A stretch of DNA of 64,000 nt from Legionella jamestowniensis (lineage in GTDB: Bacteria > Pseudomonadota > Gammaproteobacteria > Legionellales > Legionellaceae): NCBI RefSeq assembly GCF_001467745.1, contig NZ_LNYG01000013.1, positions 867,354 through 931,353 of the forward strand, read 5' to 3'. Numbering within the stretch: the first letter of the stretch is position 1; every line of letters begins with the position of its first letter. Positions 37,179 to 47,606 of this stretch are shown here, piece after piece. The position numbers were made by a program, and so were the translations under genes. The notes under the pieces were generated by a model, which did not search any database, was not told the DNA's origin, and saw only the letters and a list, made by a program, of their open reading frames with translations.

Positions 37179-38657
37179 TTATTGAAACCACGGTTCGCGT
37201 GCTTTCATAATAAGTTCAGCGGCTTTTTCTTCCGTCATGCCCTTAATATCCAGAAGTTCGTCAACAGATTGCTCTGCCAACTCATCCATAGTTGTAATTC
37301 CTTTGGCTGCCAAATTTGCCGCCAGTGACTCTGTCATTCCTTCCATACTTAATAATGACTCAGAAGGAGTGCCAGGTAAGTCTTGCCCAGAAGTTAACGC
37401 TTGGGTTAGCAAAATATCATTAGCTCGGCTTCGTAATTCATCAACAATTTCTTCGTCAAATTCTTCAATGGCCAGTAATTCTTCCTTAGGGACATAAGCA
37501 ACTTCTTCTAATGATGAAAAACCATGGGTTACGAGAAGATTTGCTATCTCTTCATCCACTTCAAGTGAAGCAGTAAATAAATTAATAATTTTACTGGATT
37601 CTTCCTGACTTTTACTGTTAAATTCTTCAACAGTCATCACATTAAGCGTCCAACCAGTAAGTTGGCTGGCTAATCTAACATTTTGACCACTACGTCCTAT
37701 GGCCTGAGATAGCTGTTCTTTTTGAACTGCCAAATCCATTGTGTGAGTATCCTCATCCACGACTATAGAAGTAATATCTGCAGGCGCCATTGCATTGATA
37801 ACCAATTGAGCAGGGTTATCATCCCACAATATAATATCGACACGCTCACCACCCAGCTCACTGGAGACTGCTTGAACGCGGGCACCACGCATACCTACGC
37901 ACGCGCCTACAGGATCAATTCGTCCATCATTGGTTTTAACCGCAATTTTAGCGCGATTCCCAGGTTCACGTGCAGCTGCTTTAATTTCAATAATATTTTC
38001 GCCAATTTCTGGAACTTCAATACGGAATAACTCGATTAGCATTTCATTACGAATGCGGCTAACAAACAACTGAGGACCCCTTGCCTGCGGTACTATTTCA
38101 TAAAGATAAGCACGCACGCGATCATTGGGCCGAAACATTTCATTAGGTAACATTTCGCTTCGCGGCATGAAGGCTTCTGCCTTACCGCCTAAATCAATAA
38201 TAATATTATCACGAGTTACCTTTTTTACTGTGCCATAAATGAGTTGACCCAATTTAGTTTTAAATTGATCAACAACTTGTTGTCTCTCTGCTTCACGAAC
38301 TTTCTGTATAATTACCTGGCGAGCAGTTTGAGCAGCTATTCTACCAAATTCAACGGAAGGCATCGGCTCTTCAATACGCTCACCCAGTGTTATTGAGGGC
38401 GAGCGTTCCTTCGCCTGAGACAATGTAATCTGACGCTCAGGAAATTCAAGTTCATCATCTGCAACCACTTCCCAATAGCGAAATGTTTCATAGTCACCAG
38501 TTCTAGGATCCATTTTTACTCTTACGCCGATATCTTTATCAGTCAATTTACGAGTAGCGGATTCAAGTGCTGATTGAATAGCTTCTAACACAACATCTTT
38601 ACTTACACCTTTTTCATTAGATAATGCCTCAGCAACTAATAACAATTCTTTGCTCAT
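37179..38657 (-). CDS. nusA: Transcription termination/antitermination factor NusA
   Basis: 492 residues from [12 protein letters not shown]. The N-terminal RNA-polymerase-binding domain (1-125) is followed by S1 (about 135-200), two KH domains (about 230-345, with [14 protein letters not shown] and [13 protein letters not shown]) and two C-terminal acidic repeats (about 360-420 and 430-490) of the gammaproteobacterial type. I prefer the ATG at 38657; a GTG at 38669 overlaps the rimP stop and would add four residues. Located between rimP and infB, as in E. coli. Confidence 0.97.
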   Translation of the reverse strand: MSKELLLVAEALSNEKGVSKDVVLEAIQSALESATRKLTDKDIGVRVKMDPRTGDYETFRYWEVVADDELEFPERQITLSQAKERSPSITLGERIEEPMPSVEFGRIAAQTARQVIIQKVREAERQQVVDQFKTKLGQLIYGTVKKVTRDNIIIDLGGKAEAFMPRSEMLPNEMFRPNDRVRAYLYEIVPQARGPQLFVSRIRNEMLIELFRIEVPEIGENIIEIKAAAREPGNRAKIAVKTNDGRIDPVGACVGMRGARVQAVSSELGGERVDIILWDDNPAQLVINAMAPADITSIVVDEDTHTMDLAVQKEQLSQAIGRSGQNVRLASQLTGWTLNVMTVEEFNSKSQEESSKIINLFTASLEVDEEIANLLVTHGFSSLEEVAYVPKEELLAIEEFDEEIVDELRSRANDILLTQALTSGQDLPGTPSESLLSMEGMTESLAANLAAKGITTMDELAEQSVDELLDIKGMTEEKAAELIMKAREPWFQ

Positions 38658-38665
38658 TGTTCGCC

Positions 38666-39112
38666 TCACTCGCCTGTCAAATTTGCTTTTACTATTTGGG
38701 GAAATTGTACTTCTAGCTGCTCGTCACCTATTTTCAATAGTAAAGTATCTTCATTTACTGAAAGAATGGTCCCAGATAATTTACGACTACCATTTACTGG
38801 TTTAAATACTTTGACCTGAACATCATGGCCTATGTATCGTTTATATTGTTCTTTATGGAATAGAGGACGAGGAATTCCTGGTGAAGATATCTCCAAACTA
38901 TAGTTACCAGGAATAGGATCTTCAACATCCAGTAATGCACTAATTTGTTTGCTCACCCGCTCACAATCATCAATGCTAATACCATTCTCTTTATCAATAT
39001 AAATACGCAACAAGGAGTGCTTTCCCTGAGATAAGTACTCACAGCCCCACAATTCGTACCCTAAATCCTCAACCAAAGGTTTTAACAATTGTTCAATTTC
39101 GCTTTTTATCAT
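38666..39112 (-). CDS. rimP: Ribosome maturation factor RimP
   Basis: 148 residues, needed for 30S assembly. The N-terminal alpha/beta domain holds [20 protein letters not shown] and [34 protein letters not shown] links it to the C-terminal SH3-like barrel. First protein gene of the rimP-nusA-infB-rbfA-truB cluster. The 220 bases between it and tRNA-fMet hold the tRNA terminator and no gene; I found no convincing promoter there. Confidence 0.96.
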   Translation of the reverse strand: MIKSEIEQLLKPLVEDLGYELWGCEYLSQGKHSLLRIYIDKENGISIDDCERVSKQISALLDVEDPIPGNYSLEISSPGIPRPLFHKEQYKRYIGHDVQVKVFKPVNGSRKLSGTILSVNEDTLLLKIGDEQLEVQFPQIVKANLTGE

Positions 39113-39302
39113 ATGCTACTCGGCTACCTACTCTTTTCTTTCCAAGCAGGCACTATTTTCGGAATGAATTTTCATCTGAATTTTGATGAACCTGACGCGC
39201 CTAGCATAACTCCTTTCTTTATTGTGCAGATACCCTTCAGAGAAAGCAGGTTTGTGCAATTGTTCAACCACGGTATCAATTGCCACACTTATTAAACATA
39301 AT

Positions 39303-39325
39303 AAAAAACCCCATAAATGGGGTTT
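39303..39325 (-). terminator. Terminator after tRNA-fMet
   Basis: AAACCCCA (39306-39313) pairs with TGGGGTTT (39318-39325) around a four-base loop; on the minus strand a run of T follows. It lies eight bases after the tRNA CCA end and would separate the tRNA from rimP, at least in part. Confidence 0.85.
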
Positions 39326-39332
39326 CTAATAG

Positions 39333-39409
<77 letters not shown>

Positions 39410-39422
39410 TCAACTGAAGGCA

Positions 39423-39451
39423 AGTATACTCACCCTTCTCCCAGTTATCAA
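39423..39451 (-). promoter_or_regulatory. Sigma-70 promoter of tRNA-fMet
   Basis: On the minus strand TTGATA, 17 bases, TATACT. The tRNA 5' end lies 14 bases after the -10 box, so the transcript starts close to the mature 5' end. There is a T-rich patch just upstream of the -35. Confidence 0.8.
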
Positions 39452-39653
39452 GTTTTTTTTAGTTTATATTGCAGCAGCTTCACTCTTCTCGCACAAATAA
39501 GGGTGTATCTGAAACTTTTAAGATTTAATTTACCTGAAATGCAGCTATGTTGTTGCAAATTTTAGCAATTATTATAGCAAATAATAAAAAATATGCGCAC
39601 AAACAAAAAATTGCTTATCCCCCGTAGTTTAAAGGGGTACACATAAAAGAATA

Positions 39654-40025
39654 TTATGCCTGAACAATGCGCCTTATTTTTTGCAGGAATCCCGAAATGG
39701 AATATTTAAATTTACTAAAATAAACGTATCCACGATTAATCGCTGCAATTTTATAGGTGCTAACTTTGAACAAGTAGTGGTTTGAAATAACCTTTCGAAA
39801 CACTGATTTCATCAAGCCTATACTTGAAAATACTGGTTTCGAGAACGTCAAATTTGTTAATTGTAAATTTTCGGGGGCTATTATCAGGAAAATGATAATA
39901 AAGATATGCACTCTGGACACGGTAGTTTTTGCTGGGACTACCATAGTGGATTGCAAAGTAACCGCTAACATATCTAATGTTAATTTGGCATACGAGGTAA
40001 CAGTAAGAAAATGCAGTACCACCAA
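39654..40025 (-). CDS. Doubtful 123-residue ORF in a gene-poor gap
   Basis: This open frame in the 705-base gap between the tRNA-fMet and nuoN is not similar to any family I know. It has one hydrophobic stretch (IFIIIFLIIA, about 47-56) and a basic C-terminus (SGFLQKIRRIVQA). Codon use looks poor, and I see no good ribosome site before the first codon. It may be a spurious frame or a gene remnant. In E. coli argG lies at this point of the cluster, but nothing like it is seen here. The remaining bases of the gap, 39452-39653, show nothing beyond an AT-rich stretch. Confidence 0.2.
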   Translation of the reverse strand: MVVLHFLTVTSYAKLTLDMLAVTLQSTMVVPAKTTVSRVHIFIIIFLIIAPENLQLTNLTFSKPVFSSIGLMKSVFRKVISNHYLFKVSTYKIAAINRGYVYFSKFKYSISGFLQKIRRIVQA

Positions 40026-40075
40026 CCTTCTAGAAGGAAAATCACCTATTGTGTATCTTTAGTACTTGGTTTCGA

Positions 40076-40102
40076 TAAACCGCCATTTTAAATAGCGGTT
40101 TA
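40076..40102 (-). terminator. Hairpin after nuoN, probable end of the nuo operon
   Basis: TAAACCGC (40076-40083) pairs with GCGGTTTA (40095-40102) around an 11-base loop, 12 bases beyond the nuoN stop. The T-run after it on the minus strand is poor, so termination may be partial. Confidence 0.5.
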
Positions 40103-40114
40103 CCATTATCTAAA

Positions 40115-41554
40115 TTAGGAGAATGCACTTAGACAGGCATTAATTAAGCCGGCAGGAAATATTCCAAGAAACAGCAAGGACAAAGCATTCGCAGAAAAAA
40201 TTAAATTCATAGTTGTAGATAAGGTTATATTGGTGGTGTCCGTAGCTTCGTCAAAGTACATTACTTTTACAATACGGACATAATAATAGGCACCTATTAC
40301 TGCAAAGAGTAATCCGAATACTGCAAGCCAGGTCAGATGGACATCAACCAGTGCTTTGAGAACGAGCAATTTTGTAAAGAAACCGACTGTAGGTGGAACA
40401 CCCGCCATTGAAAACATGACGATAAGCATCATGAAGGCAATCCATGGGTTACGTTTATTTAATCCTTTTAAGTCATCCACAGCCTCTATTTCAATCCCAT
40501 TTCTAGATAATAAAACGATTAGACCAAAAGCGGCCACTGTCATTATTGAATATACAAGTACATAGTAAAGTGCTGCTGCATAACCAGCTGCAGTAGCTGT
40601 CAAAATACCGAATAATGCATAACCCACATGAGAAATGGCTGAATAAGCTAATAAGCGCTTTATATTGGATTGTGTTATCGCGAGGAGATTACCCAAACCT
40701 GTAGATAATAAAGCCATAACAATTAATATCTGCTGCCATTGCGCGGATGCATCGGGTAAACCAATAGTAAGAATACGCAATGCCATACCTATTGCAGCAA
40801 TTTTGGGGGCAGAGCTTAAAAATAAGGTAACCGAGGTTGGTGCTCCTTGATAGACATCGGGGGCCCACATATGAAATGGTGTTGCGGCTAGCTTAAATCC
40901 AACCCCAGCCAAAATAAACACGAGTGCAAAAGATAGCAGAGTGTTCTGTTGTTGCCAGTTAGCAGCTACAGCATTGGCTATATCCATTAAATCTAGCTTT
41001 CCAGTAGCGCCATATACCAGAGACAAGCCATATAACAACATTCCTGAAGCAATAGCCCCCATAACAAAATATTTCATGGCTGCCTCAGAGGCATCACTAT
41101 TAGTACGTCGAATTGCTGTCATTGCATAAAGGGGGAGTGAAAGTAATTCTAATCCCAAGTAAATAGTCAGTAGCGAATGCGCTGAAACCAAAACCATCAT
41201 TCCTAGTGTAGAAAATAAGCCCAGAACATAGTAATCCCCTGCAGGAATTTGACGCTCTTCAAGATAATGCCTTGAATATAGAAAACAGAGGAAAACACTC
41301 AGATATATGAATAATTTCATTAGCTGAGCCACATCATCGCTGATGAATAATCCACCTAAAATAGTGACTTTAAAACTACCCAAGAATAGGAAACTAACAA
41401 CAGCAGCCAAAACCAAACCGATTTCTGCGAGAATAAATGCTATGGAAGCAAAACGTTCACGCAAAAACAAATCAGCCAGCAAGGCGGCACAAGCTGTAAT
41501 TAGTATAATCATTTCAGGCAAAGCAATGTGTAGATTTTCTAATAATGCTGTCAT
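40115..41554 (-). CDS. nuoN: NADH-quinone oxidoreductase subunit N
   Basis: 479 residues, antiporter-like membrane subunit of complex I that forms one of the proton channels. About fourteen helices; the key helix-5 Glu is in [14 protein letters not shown] and the channel Lys region in [17 protein letters not shown] and [18 protein letters not shown]. Last gene of the nuoA-N operon, 19 bases after nuoM. Confidence 0.97.
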   Translation of the reverse strand: MTALLENLHIALPEMIILITACAALLADLFLRERFASIAFILAEIGLVLAAVVSFLFLGSFKVTILGGLFISDDVAQLMKLFIYLSVFLCFLYSRHYLEERQIPAGDYYVLGLFSTLGMMVLVSAHSLLTIYLGLELLSLPLYAMTAIRRTNSDASEAAMKYFVMGAIASGMLLYGLSLVYGATGKLDLMDIANAVAANWQQQNTLLSFALVFILAGVGFKLAATPFHMWAPDVYQGAPTSVTLFLSSAPKIAAIGMALRILTIGLPDASAQWQQILIVMALLSTGLGNLLAITQSNIKRLLAYSAISHVGYALFGILTATAAGYAAALYYVLVYSIMTVAAFGLIVLLSRNGIEIEAVDDLKGLNKRNPWIAFMMLIVMFSMAGVPPTVGFFTKLLVLKALVDVHLTWLAVFGLLFAVIGAYYYVRIVKVMYFDEATDTTNITLSTTMNLIFSANALSLLFLGIFPAGLINACLSAFS

Positions 41555-41573
41555 GTCAGTTTAACCTTGCTAG

Positions 41574-43079
41574 TTATAATTTTGATTTATTTGCTTCAGC
41601 CAGTGTATGGCTTACAGATTGATGCACATAATCTAGTACGGGTTTTGGATAAACCCCCATTCCAACTACCATTAGAGCCAATAAGGCATAAGCGCTTATT
41701 TCAAACCCGGTGAGATCTTTAAGCGCCGCTACTTTATCATTAGCAATAGGACCAAAAATTACTCGTTTGTACATCCATAATGTGTAAGCAGCACCAATAA
41801 TAAGAGTGGTTGCAGCCCAAAATGCAATCCAGAAATTGGCTTTTACTGCTCCTAAAATAACCATAAATTCGCCAACAAAGCCAGATGTTCCAGGCAAGCC
41901 TGCGTTAGCCATGGCAAACAACATAAAGAATGAAGCAAAAATAGGCATAGTATGTACAATACCTCCAAAATCTTTGATTTGTCGGGTGTGCATACGATCA
42001 TAAATAAAACCAACTCCCGCGAACATTGCGCTTGATACAAACGCATGGGAAATCATTACTATAATTGCCCCCTCCAACACCAAGGCAGCATTCGGTACAC
42101 CTGATTGACGAGCAATGGAAAAAATAGAGAAACAACCGAGTGTTACAAATCCCATATGGGAAATAGAAGAATAGGCAATCAATCGCTTCATATCTTGTTG
42201 GATAATTGCTACCAAGCCCACATAAACTACCGCGATAAGCGATAAGGCAATCATTAACATTGCATATTTACTGCACGCATCCGGTACAATTGGTAACGCA
42301 AAACGTATAAAGCCGTATGCTCCCAGCTTCAACAATATAGCCGCAAGCACAATAGAACCACCCGCTGGTGCTTCTGTATGCGCATCAGGTAACCATGTAT
42401 GGACTGGGAACATGGGAATTTTAATTGCAAATCCAAGGAAAAAAGCAATAAAAATTAGAGTTTGAGCTGTCATGCCTAGTTTAATTGCATACAGCGTTTC
42501 AATCTTAAATGATCCAACGATATAACCCATGTATAAGAAAGAGGCCAACATGAGTACAGAACCTAAAAAAGTATAGAGAAAAAATTTAATCGCTGCGTAC
42601 ACCCGATTATCAGAACCCCAAATACCAATGATCAAGTACATCGGAATTAGCGTTGCTTCCCAGAAAATATAGAAAACAATCGCATCCAGAGATGCAAATA
42701 CTCCCACCAGGAATCCTTGCATAATTAAAAACGCAGCCATGTATTGAGCTACACGCTTATGAATACTATTCCATGTTGCTAAAATAACAATGAGGGTGGT
42801 AAATATACTTAATACAATGAGTAACAGTGATAAACCATCAACCCCCAAGCTATAATTAATTCCTAGACTTGGCATCCATGGGTATTCGTTTACGAATTGC
42901 ATTGTATAAGCATTAGCATCAAACCCGGCAATTAAAGGAATGCACATAACCAGCGTTAACAATACGGTAAAAAGAGATAAATAACGCGACACATTAGGAT
43001 TATCATCATCACCAGTGAGGAATACAAACACACCACCGATGATAGGCAACCAGATCAATAAATTGAGCAAATGATGCAT
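41574..43079 (-). CDS. nuoM: NADH-quinone oxidoreductase subunit M
   Basis: 501 residues, the second antiporter-like proton-channel subunit of complex I. The conserved helix-5 Glu lies in FYIFWEATLIPMYL; the discontinuous helix contains IPMFPVHTWLPDAHTEAP; a conserved Lys is in DMKRLIAYSSISHMGF. Full length with about fourteen helices. Fifteen bases from nuoL and 19 from nuoN. Confidence 0.97.
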   Translation of the reverse strand: MHHLLNLLIWLPIIGGVFVFLTGDDDNPNVSRYLSLFTVLLTLVMCIPLIAGFDANAYTMQFVNEYPWMPSLGINYSLGVDGLSLLLIVLSIFTTLIVILATWNSIHKRVAQYMAAFLIMQGFLVGVFASLDAIVFYIFWEATLIPMYLIIGIWGSDNRVYAAIKFFLYTFLGSVLMLASFLYMGYIVGSFKIETLYAIKLGMTAQTLIFIAFFLGFAIKIPMFPVHTWLPDAHTEAPAGGSIVLAAILLKLGAYGFIRFALPIVPDACSKYAMLMIALSLIAVVYVGLVAIIQQDMKRLIAYSSISHMGFVTLGCFSIFSIARQSGVPNAALVLEGAIIVMISHAFVSSAMFAGVGFIYDRMHTRQIKDFGGIVHTMPIFASFFMLFAMANAGLPGTSGFVGEFMVILGAVKANFWIAFWAATTLIIGAAYTLWMYKRVIFGPIANDKVAALKDLTGFEISAYALLALMVVGMGVYPKPVLDYVHQSVSHTLAEANKSKL

Positions 43080-43094
43080 ACCTTCACCTTATAA

Positions 43095-45068
43095 TCAGCC
43101 TAGTAACAACCAGCATAAGAAAATAAACAGACCAAACACCATTACAGTTGCGTAATGATACAGATAACCACTTTGCATAGCGCGTCCTCTTTGCGCAAAC
43201 CATCTTACTGTACGACCAGTTCCGTTCACTATCAGGCCATCAATAAGCTTTTGATCGCCGGTATTATAAAAGAAACGCCCTAGTCCTTTTGAGCCACGAA
43301 CAATCACAAGGTTATTAAAGGCATCAAATCCATATTTATTAATAAGAATACGATAGAGCCAAGATAATCTTCTTGATAAAACAGCAGGGATGGAAGGAAA
43401 GGCGATATAGCAAATCCAAGCAATTAATATACCTGCCATTGTTATCCAAAAAGTTAGTGTCGTTACCGCATGTAAAGCTTCTTGCCAGGGCGAAGAAACT
43501 TCTTTGGCAATTTCACCGAGAACATTATGCTGAGGTAGCACGAATAATGACTTGCCTAATAATGTAGGGGTATCAAAGAGCATAGGCATATAAAGCACAT
43601 AACCTAAGATTATGGATGGGATAGCCAGCAAAACGAGTGGAAGCCATACTACCCAAGGGGACTCATGGAGATGTGAGAGAGTATGTTCATCCATCCTAGG
43701 TTTCCCGTGGAATGTCATAAATAAAGCACGAAACGTGTAAAGCGCAGTGACCATGGCTCCCAGTGCTACACAAAAGTATGCATAGCCACTACCCGGGATT
43801 TCAGAAAGTTTGGCTGCTTCGATAATCGTATCTTTCGAATAAAAACCAGCAAAGGGAGGAACAGCGCATAGCGCAAGGCCCCCGATAAAAAAAGTAATAT
43901 ACGTAATCGGCATTTTATTCCAGAGCCCGCCCATTTTACGCATATCCTGCTCATGGTGCATACCTATAATTACTGAACCTGCAGCAAGAAATAATAACGC
44001 CTTGAAGCAGGCATGTGTCAGTAGATGAAACATGCCAGCACTATAAGCAGATGCTCCCATAGCGACCATCATGTAGCCTAATTGTGACAGCGTTGAATAA
44101 GCCACTACTCGTTTAATGTCATTCATTACTATGGCTAAAATTCCTGTAAATAATGCACCTGTCGCACCGATAACTAAAATTGTGCTAAGCGCTGTAGTAG
44201 ACCATTCTACTAAAGGTGAGATTCGCGCAATCATAAATACACCAGCAGTCACCATGGTGGCAGCATGGATTAATGCTGAAATTGGAGTGGGACCTTCCAT
44301 CGATTCCGGTAACCAAACATGCAAAGGAACCTGGGCAGATTTACCCATGGCACCTACAAAGAGCAACAGGCAGATTACTGTAATCAACGACCATGAATGA
44401 CCGGCATATAGTTCTACTGTCTGGCCAGCCAGAACATTTGCACTACGAAAAACAGTTTCATAATCGAGACTTCCTGTATAGGCCAAAACCATTCCTATCC
44501 CTAAAACAAAACCAAAATCGCCTACACGGTTTACAATGAATGCTTTCAATCCACCTTCAATAGCTGACTCTTTATAATACCAAAAGCTGATAAGCAAGTA
44601 AGAAACCAAACCTACACCTTCCCAACCAAAAAATAGCTGCAAGAAATTATTGGCAGTAACCAGCATAAGCATCATAAATGTAAATAAGGAAATATAACTA
44701 AAGAAACGTTGATATCCATCATCATCAACCATATAGCCAATACTATAAATGTGTACGAGGAGAGAGACAAAGTTGACAATCACAAGCATGACTACGGTGA
44801 GCGGATCAATCAGAAATCCAATATGAAATGCATATGGAAACAACGTCCCCCCACTAGCCCAGGTAAAAAGATTGACATTTACAGTATCTACTCTACCGCT
44901 TAGAATTTCGGCAGCCACATAAATTGATAAAATTAATGATAAACCTACACCAACGATGGTCGCAGAATGTGCCCCAACGCGGCCGATTTGATTGCGAAAA
45001 AAACCAGCAACCACTGAACCAACCAGAGGTGCTAGAACAATTACGAGACATAGCTGTTGTATACTCAC
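43095..45068 (-). CDS. nuoL: NADH-quinone oxidoreductase subunit L
   Basis: 657 residues, the distal antiporter-like subunit of complex I, with the C-terminal lateral helix typical of NuoL. Landmarks are FFGWEGVGLVSYLLI (helix-5 Glu), AQVPLHVWLPESMEGPTP and DIKRVVAYSTLSQLGYM. Four bases separate it from nuoK. It is the true respiratory counterpart of the DabB protein at 23.8-25.3 kb. Confidence 0.97.
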   Translation of the reverse strand: MSIQQLCLVIVLAPLVGSVVAGFFRNQIGRVGAHSATIVGVGLSLILSIYVAAEILSGRVDTVNVNLFTWASGGTLFPYAFHIGFLIDPLTVVMLVIVNFVSLLVHIYSIGYMVDDDGYQRFFSYISLFTFMMLMLVTANNFLQLFFGWEGVGLVSYLLISFWYYKESAIEGGLKAFIVNRVGDFGFVLGIGMVLAYTGSLDYETVFRSANVLAGQTVELYAGHSWSLITVICLLLFVGAMGKSAQVPLHVWLPESMEGPTPISALIHAATMVTAGVFMIARISPLVEWSTTALSTILVIGATGALFTGILAIVMNDIKRVVAYSTLSQLGYMMVAMGASAYSAGMFHLLTHACFKALLFLAAGSVIIGMHHEQDMRKMGGLWNKMPITYITFFIGGLALCAVPPFAGFYSKDTIIEAAKLSEIPGSGYAYFCVALGAMVTALYTFRALFMTFHGKPRMDEHTLSHLHESPWVVWLPLVLLAIPSIILGYVLYMPMLFDTPTLLGKSLFVLPQHNVLGEIAKEVSSPWQEALHAVTTLTFWITMAGILIAWICYIAFPSIPAVLSRRLSWLYRILINKYGFDAFNNLVIVRGSKGLGRFFYNTGDQKLIDGLIVNGTGRTVRWFAQRGRAMQSGYLYHYATVMVFGLFIFLCWLLLG

Positions 45069-45072
45069 GTTA

Positions 45073-45378
45073 TCAACCTTTTAAATGATTCATCTTGTCA
45101 ACATCAATATTGCCCCGATTACGATAGAGCAACATTACAATCGCTAAACCTATTGCTGCTTCTGCAGCAGCAACCGTTAAGATAAAAAAGACAAATACTT
45201 CGCCCGCTACACCACCGTAATAATGGGAAAAAGCGATAAAGTTTGTGTTGACTGACAACAACATTAATTCAATGCAGACCAGCAATAATATAACGTTTTT
45301 GCGATTAAGCATTATACCGACCAAACTTAAACCAAACATAATTGCGGCTAATATCAGATAATTATTAATTGGGATCAT
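45073..45378 (-). CDS. nuoK: NADH-quinone oxidoreductase subunit K
   Basis: 101 residues with three membrane helices. The two proton-pathway glutamates are visible in [15 protein letters not shown] and [14 protein letters not shown]. Membrane arm of complex I, next to NuoJ and NuoN. Between nuoL and nuoJ with gaps of 4 and 14 bases. Confidence 0.97.
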   Translation of the reverse strand: MIPINNYLILAAIMFGLSLVGIMLNRKNVILLLVCIELMLLSVNTNFIAFSHYYGGVAGEVFVFFILTVAAAEAAIGLAIVMLLYRNRGNIDVDKMNHLKG

Positions 45379-45392
45379 TAATTTATTCCTGG

Positions 45393-46040
45393 TTATTTCT
45401 CTGATTTCATAGTAATAAGGTCAAGCCTATCTTCAGGACGTGTCATGATTTGCTTGGTAATATCCTGGCGCTTGGATCGAATAGTTCCTCGATGGGCTAA
45501 AGTGATTGCAGCAACAATAGCAACCAATAATAATACCGCCGCAACTTCGAAGGCAAAAATATAATCGGTATAGAGAACCAGCCCAATTTCTTCAGTATTA
45601 GAGATTGGTTTCAGCGGGGCGATATAATGTTCATCGTCTGCGCTTGTTGCTGCAGTTGAGGTCGTTGCTACAACTTCTACTGCTTTGTTAAAGGATTCTT
45701 CTGGCATTGCAATTAAGAGTAATCCAGTGAGTAATGCCACTAAAATTAAGCCGAAAGGAAGATAGCGAACAAAATGAGACTTCATTGACTCAATGTCTAT
45801 GTTAAGCATCATCACTACGAATAGGAACAGTGTCATTACCGCACCCACATAGACGAGAACCAAAATAAGTGCTAAAAACTCTGCTTCGGCAATAATCCAC
45901 AACACTGAACTGGCAAAAAAAGTTACAACCAGAAACAAGACGCAGCGAACCGGATTATTTTGAGTAATAACCATTAAAGCGGATAGCAAAGCTAATCCAG
46001 CAAAAATATAGAATATTATTTGTAACAATAGCTCATGCAT
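45393..46040 (-). CDS. nuoJ: NADH-quinone oxidoreductase subunit J
   Basis: 215 residues with five membrane helices; the third, [17 protein letters not shown], is the helix with the pi-bulge important for coupling in complex I. The C-terminal tail beyond the last helix (from about 185) is hydrophilic and basic. A 24-residue stretch around 120-145 between helices is rich in Thr and Ala. Eleven bases after nuoI. Confidence 0.96.
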   Translation of the reverse strand: MHELLLQIIFYIFAGLALLSALMVITQNNPVRCVLFLVVTFFASSVLWIIAEAEFLALILVLVYVGAVMTLFLFVVMMLNIDIESMKSHFVRYLPFGLILVALLTGLLLIAMPEESFNKAVEVVATTSTAATSADDEHYIAPLKPISNTEEIGLVLYTDYIFAFEVAAVLLLVAIVAAITLAHRGTIRSKRQDITKQIMTRPEDRLDLITMKSEK

Positions 46041-46051
46041 TTTTCACCCCG

Positions 46052-46552
46052 TTAGCGCCATTTTTTATCGGCTTCTCTATCAGCGGCCAATTTTTTTTCC
46101 ATCAAATCACCCACAGCCAGCAGTTTTTCCTTTGTCATAATATTTTGCCCACGTTCGCTGATATGGTAGTGATGAATTGGTGTTACAACAATCGAATCAA
46201 CGGGACAAGACTCTTCGCATAAGCCGCAGTTGATACACTTAAACATATCAATATCATACCGTGTAGTGCGTCTTGACCCATCTTCACGTGGTTCGGACTC
46301 AATCGTAATAGCCAATGCTGGACACACCGCTTCGCATAATTTACAAGCAATGCATCTTTCCTCCCCATTGGGATAACGTCTTAAAGCCAGCATTCCGCGG
46401 AAACGTGGGGACAATGGTGTTTTTTCCTCAGGAAACTGCACCGTTATTTTCTTTTTGAAAAAATACTTGCCAGTTAATTTCAAACCACTAAATAGTTCCC
46501 AAAGCAGAAAGCTGCGCAGATAGTGTTTAATATATCGATATGCTTGTTTCAT
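46052..46552 (-). CDS. nuoI: NADH-quinone oxidoreductase subunit I
   Basis: About 166 residues carrying clusters N6a and N6b: [12 protein letters not shown] and [12 protein letters not shown], both ferredoxin-type 4Fe-4S motifs. It relays electrons from NuoG to NuoB. I chose the ATG at 46552 ([12 protein letters not shown]); the frame is open to a TTG at 46564, which would add four residues and has no better ribosome site. Confidence 0.96.
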   Translation of the reverse strand: MKQAYRYIKHYLRSFLLWELFSGLKLTGKYFFKKKITVQFPEEKTPLSPRFRGMLALRRYPNGEERCIACKLCEAVCPALAITIESEPREDGSRRTTRYDIDMFKCINCGLCEESCPVDSIVVTPIHHYHISERGQNIMTKEKLLAVGDLMEKKLAADREADKKWR

Positions 46553-46574
46553 TAGCTTGCTCAATTAAGACTGG

Positions 46575-47597
46575 TTAAAACCATGGTTTTAGCCGTGCTA
46601 CTACCATTAAGGCAGTAACAATAACCCAAACTATAGTGACCGGGATCAACACCTTCCATCCTAAACGCATTAACTGATCGTAGCGATAACGCGGAAAGGT
46701 TGCACGAATCCATAAATACACGAAGAGGAAAAATGCGACCTTCATCAACAACCAGATAAAACCAGGTACCACAAAGAAAATATCGTTTAATACGGGTATA
46801 CCTTCAAAAGGAGATAACCATCCTCCCAAAAAGAGCAAGGCAATCACTGTAGAAATTAAAATCATACTGGCGTATTCAGAAAGGAAAAACAGAGCAAATC
46901 CTATACCTGAATATTCAACATGAAACCCCGCAACAATTTCTGATTCGCCTTCTGCCAAATCGAATGGGGCACGATTGGTTTCTGCAATACCTGCAATCCA
47001 AAAAGCAACAAAAAGAGGTAATAATGGTAAAAACCACCAATGCCATATCCCCCCCTGCTGCGACATGACAATATCAGTTAAATTCATGCTGCCTGCTGCC
47101 AATAAAACACCTACAAATGAAAATCCCATTGCGATTTCGTAGGAAACAGTTTGCGCAGCGCTTCTTAATGCCCCAAACATGGCATATTTAGAGTTGGAAG
47201 CCCAACCAGCAATGAGGACACCGTATACCCCTAGTGAGCTCATCGCAAATAAGTATAAGACCCCTGCATTAATATTGGCTAAAACAATGCCTTCAGAAAA
47301 TGGAATCACAGCCCAACCCGCCAATGCGGGCGCTAACGCGAATAAAGGGGCAATTACAAACAAATATTTATTTGATTTTGTTGGAACAATAATTTCTTTG
47401 GTTATTAGTTTAAGTAAATCAGCAAAAGGTTGGGTCAACCCTCGCCAACCAACTCGATTAGGTCCAATTCGGACTTGAATATAACCGATAACCTTCCGCT
47501 CAGCATAGGTTAGATAAGCTACTGCTAAAAGCAGCGGTACAACGATGATCACAATTTTGATTATGATCCATAGTAAGATGCCAATGTCTTGTAGCAT
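46575..47597 (-). CDS. nuoH: NADH-quinone oxidoreductase subunit H
   Basis: 340 residues with eight membrane helices; it forms much of the quinone chamber at the junction of the arms. Conserved segments are [37 protein letters not shown] and HVEYSG, with the acidic residues of the quinone and proton path. Between nuoG and nuoI. Confidence 0.97.
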   Translation of the reverse strand: MLQDIGILLWIIIKIVIIVVPLLLAVAYLTYAERKVIGYIQVRIGPNRVGWRGLTQPFADLLKLITKEIIVPTKSNKYLFVIAPLFALAPALAGWAVIPFSEGIVLANINAGVLYLFAMSSLGVYGVLIAGWASNSKYAMFGALRSAAQTVSYEIAMGFSFVGVLLAAGSMNLTDIVMSQQGGIWHWWFLPLLPLFVAFWIAGIAETNRAPFDLAEGESEIVAGFHVEYSGIGFALFFLSEYASMILISTVIALLFLGGWLSPFEGIPVLNDIFFVVPGFIWLLMKVAFFLFVYLWIRATFPRYRYDQLMRLGWKVLIPVTIVWVIVTALMVVARLKPWF

Positions 47598-47606
47598 GTT
47601 TTTATC

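Noticed and set aside
39089-39295. 68-codon plus-strand ORF over the rimP leader
   Set aside because: It overlaps rimP antisense and has no ribosome site or recognisable family.
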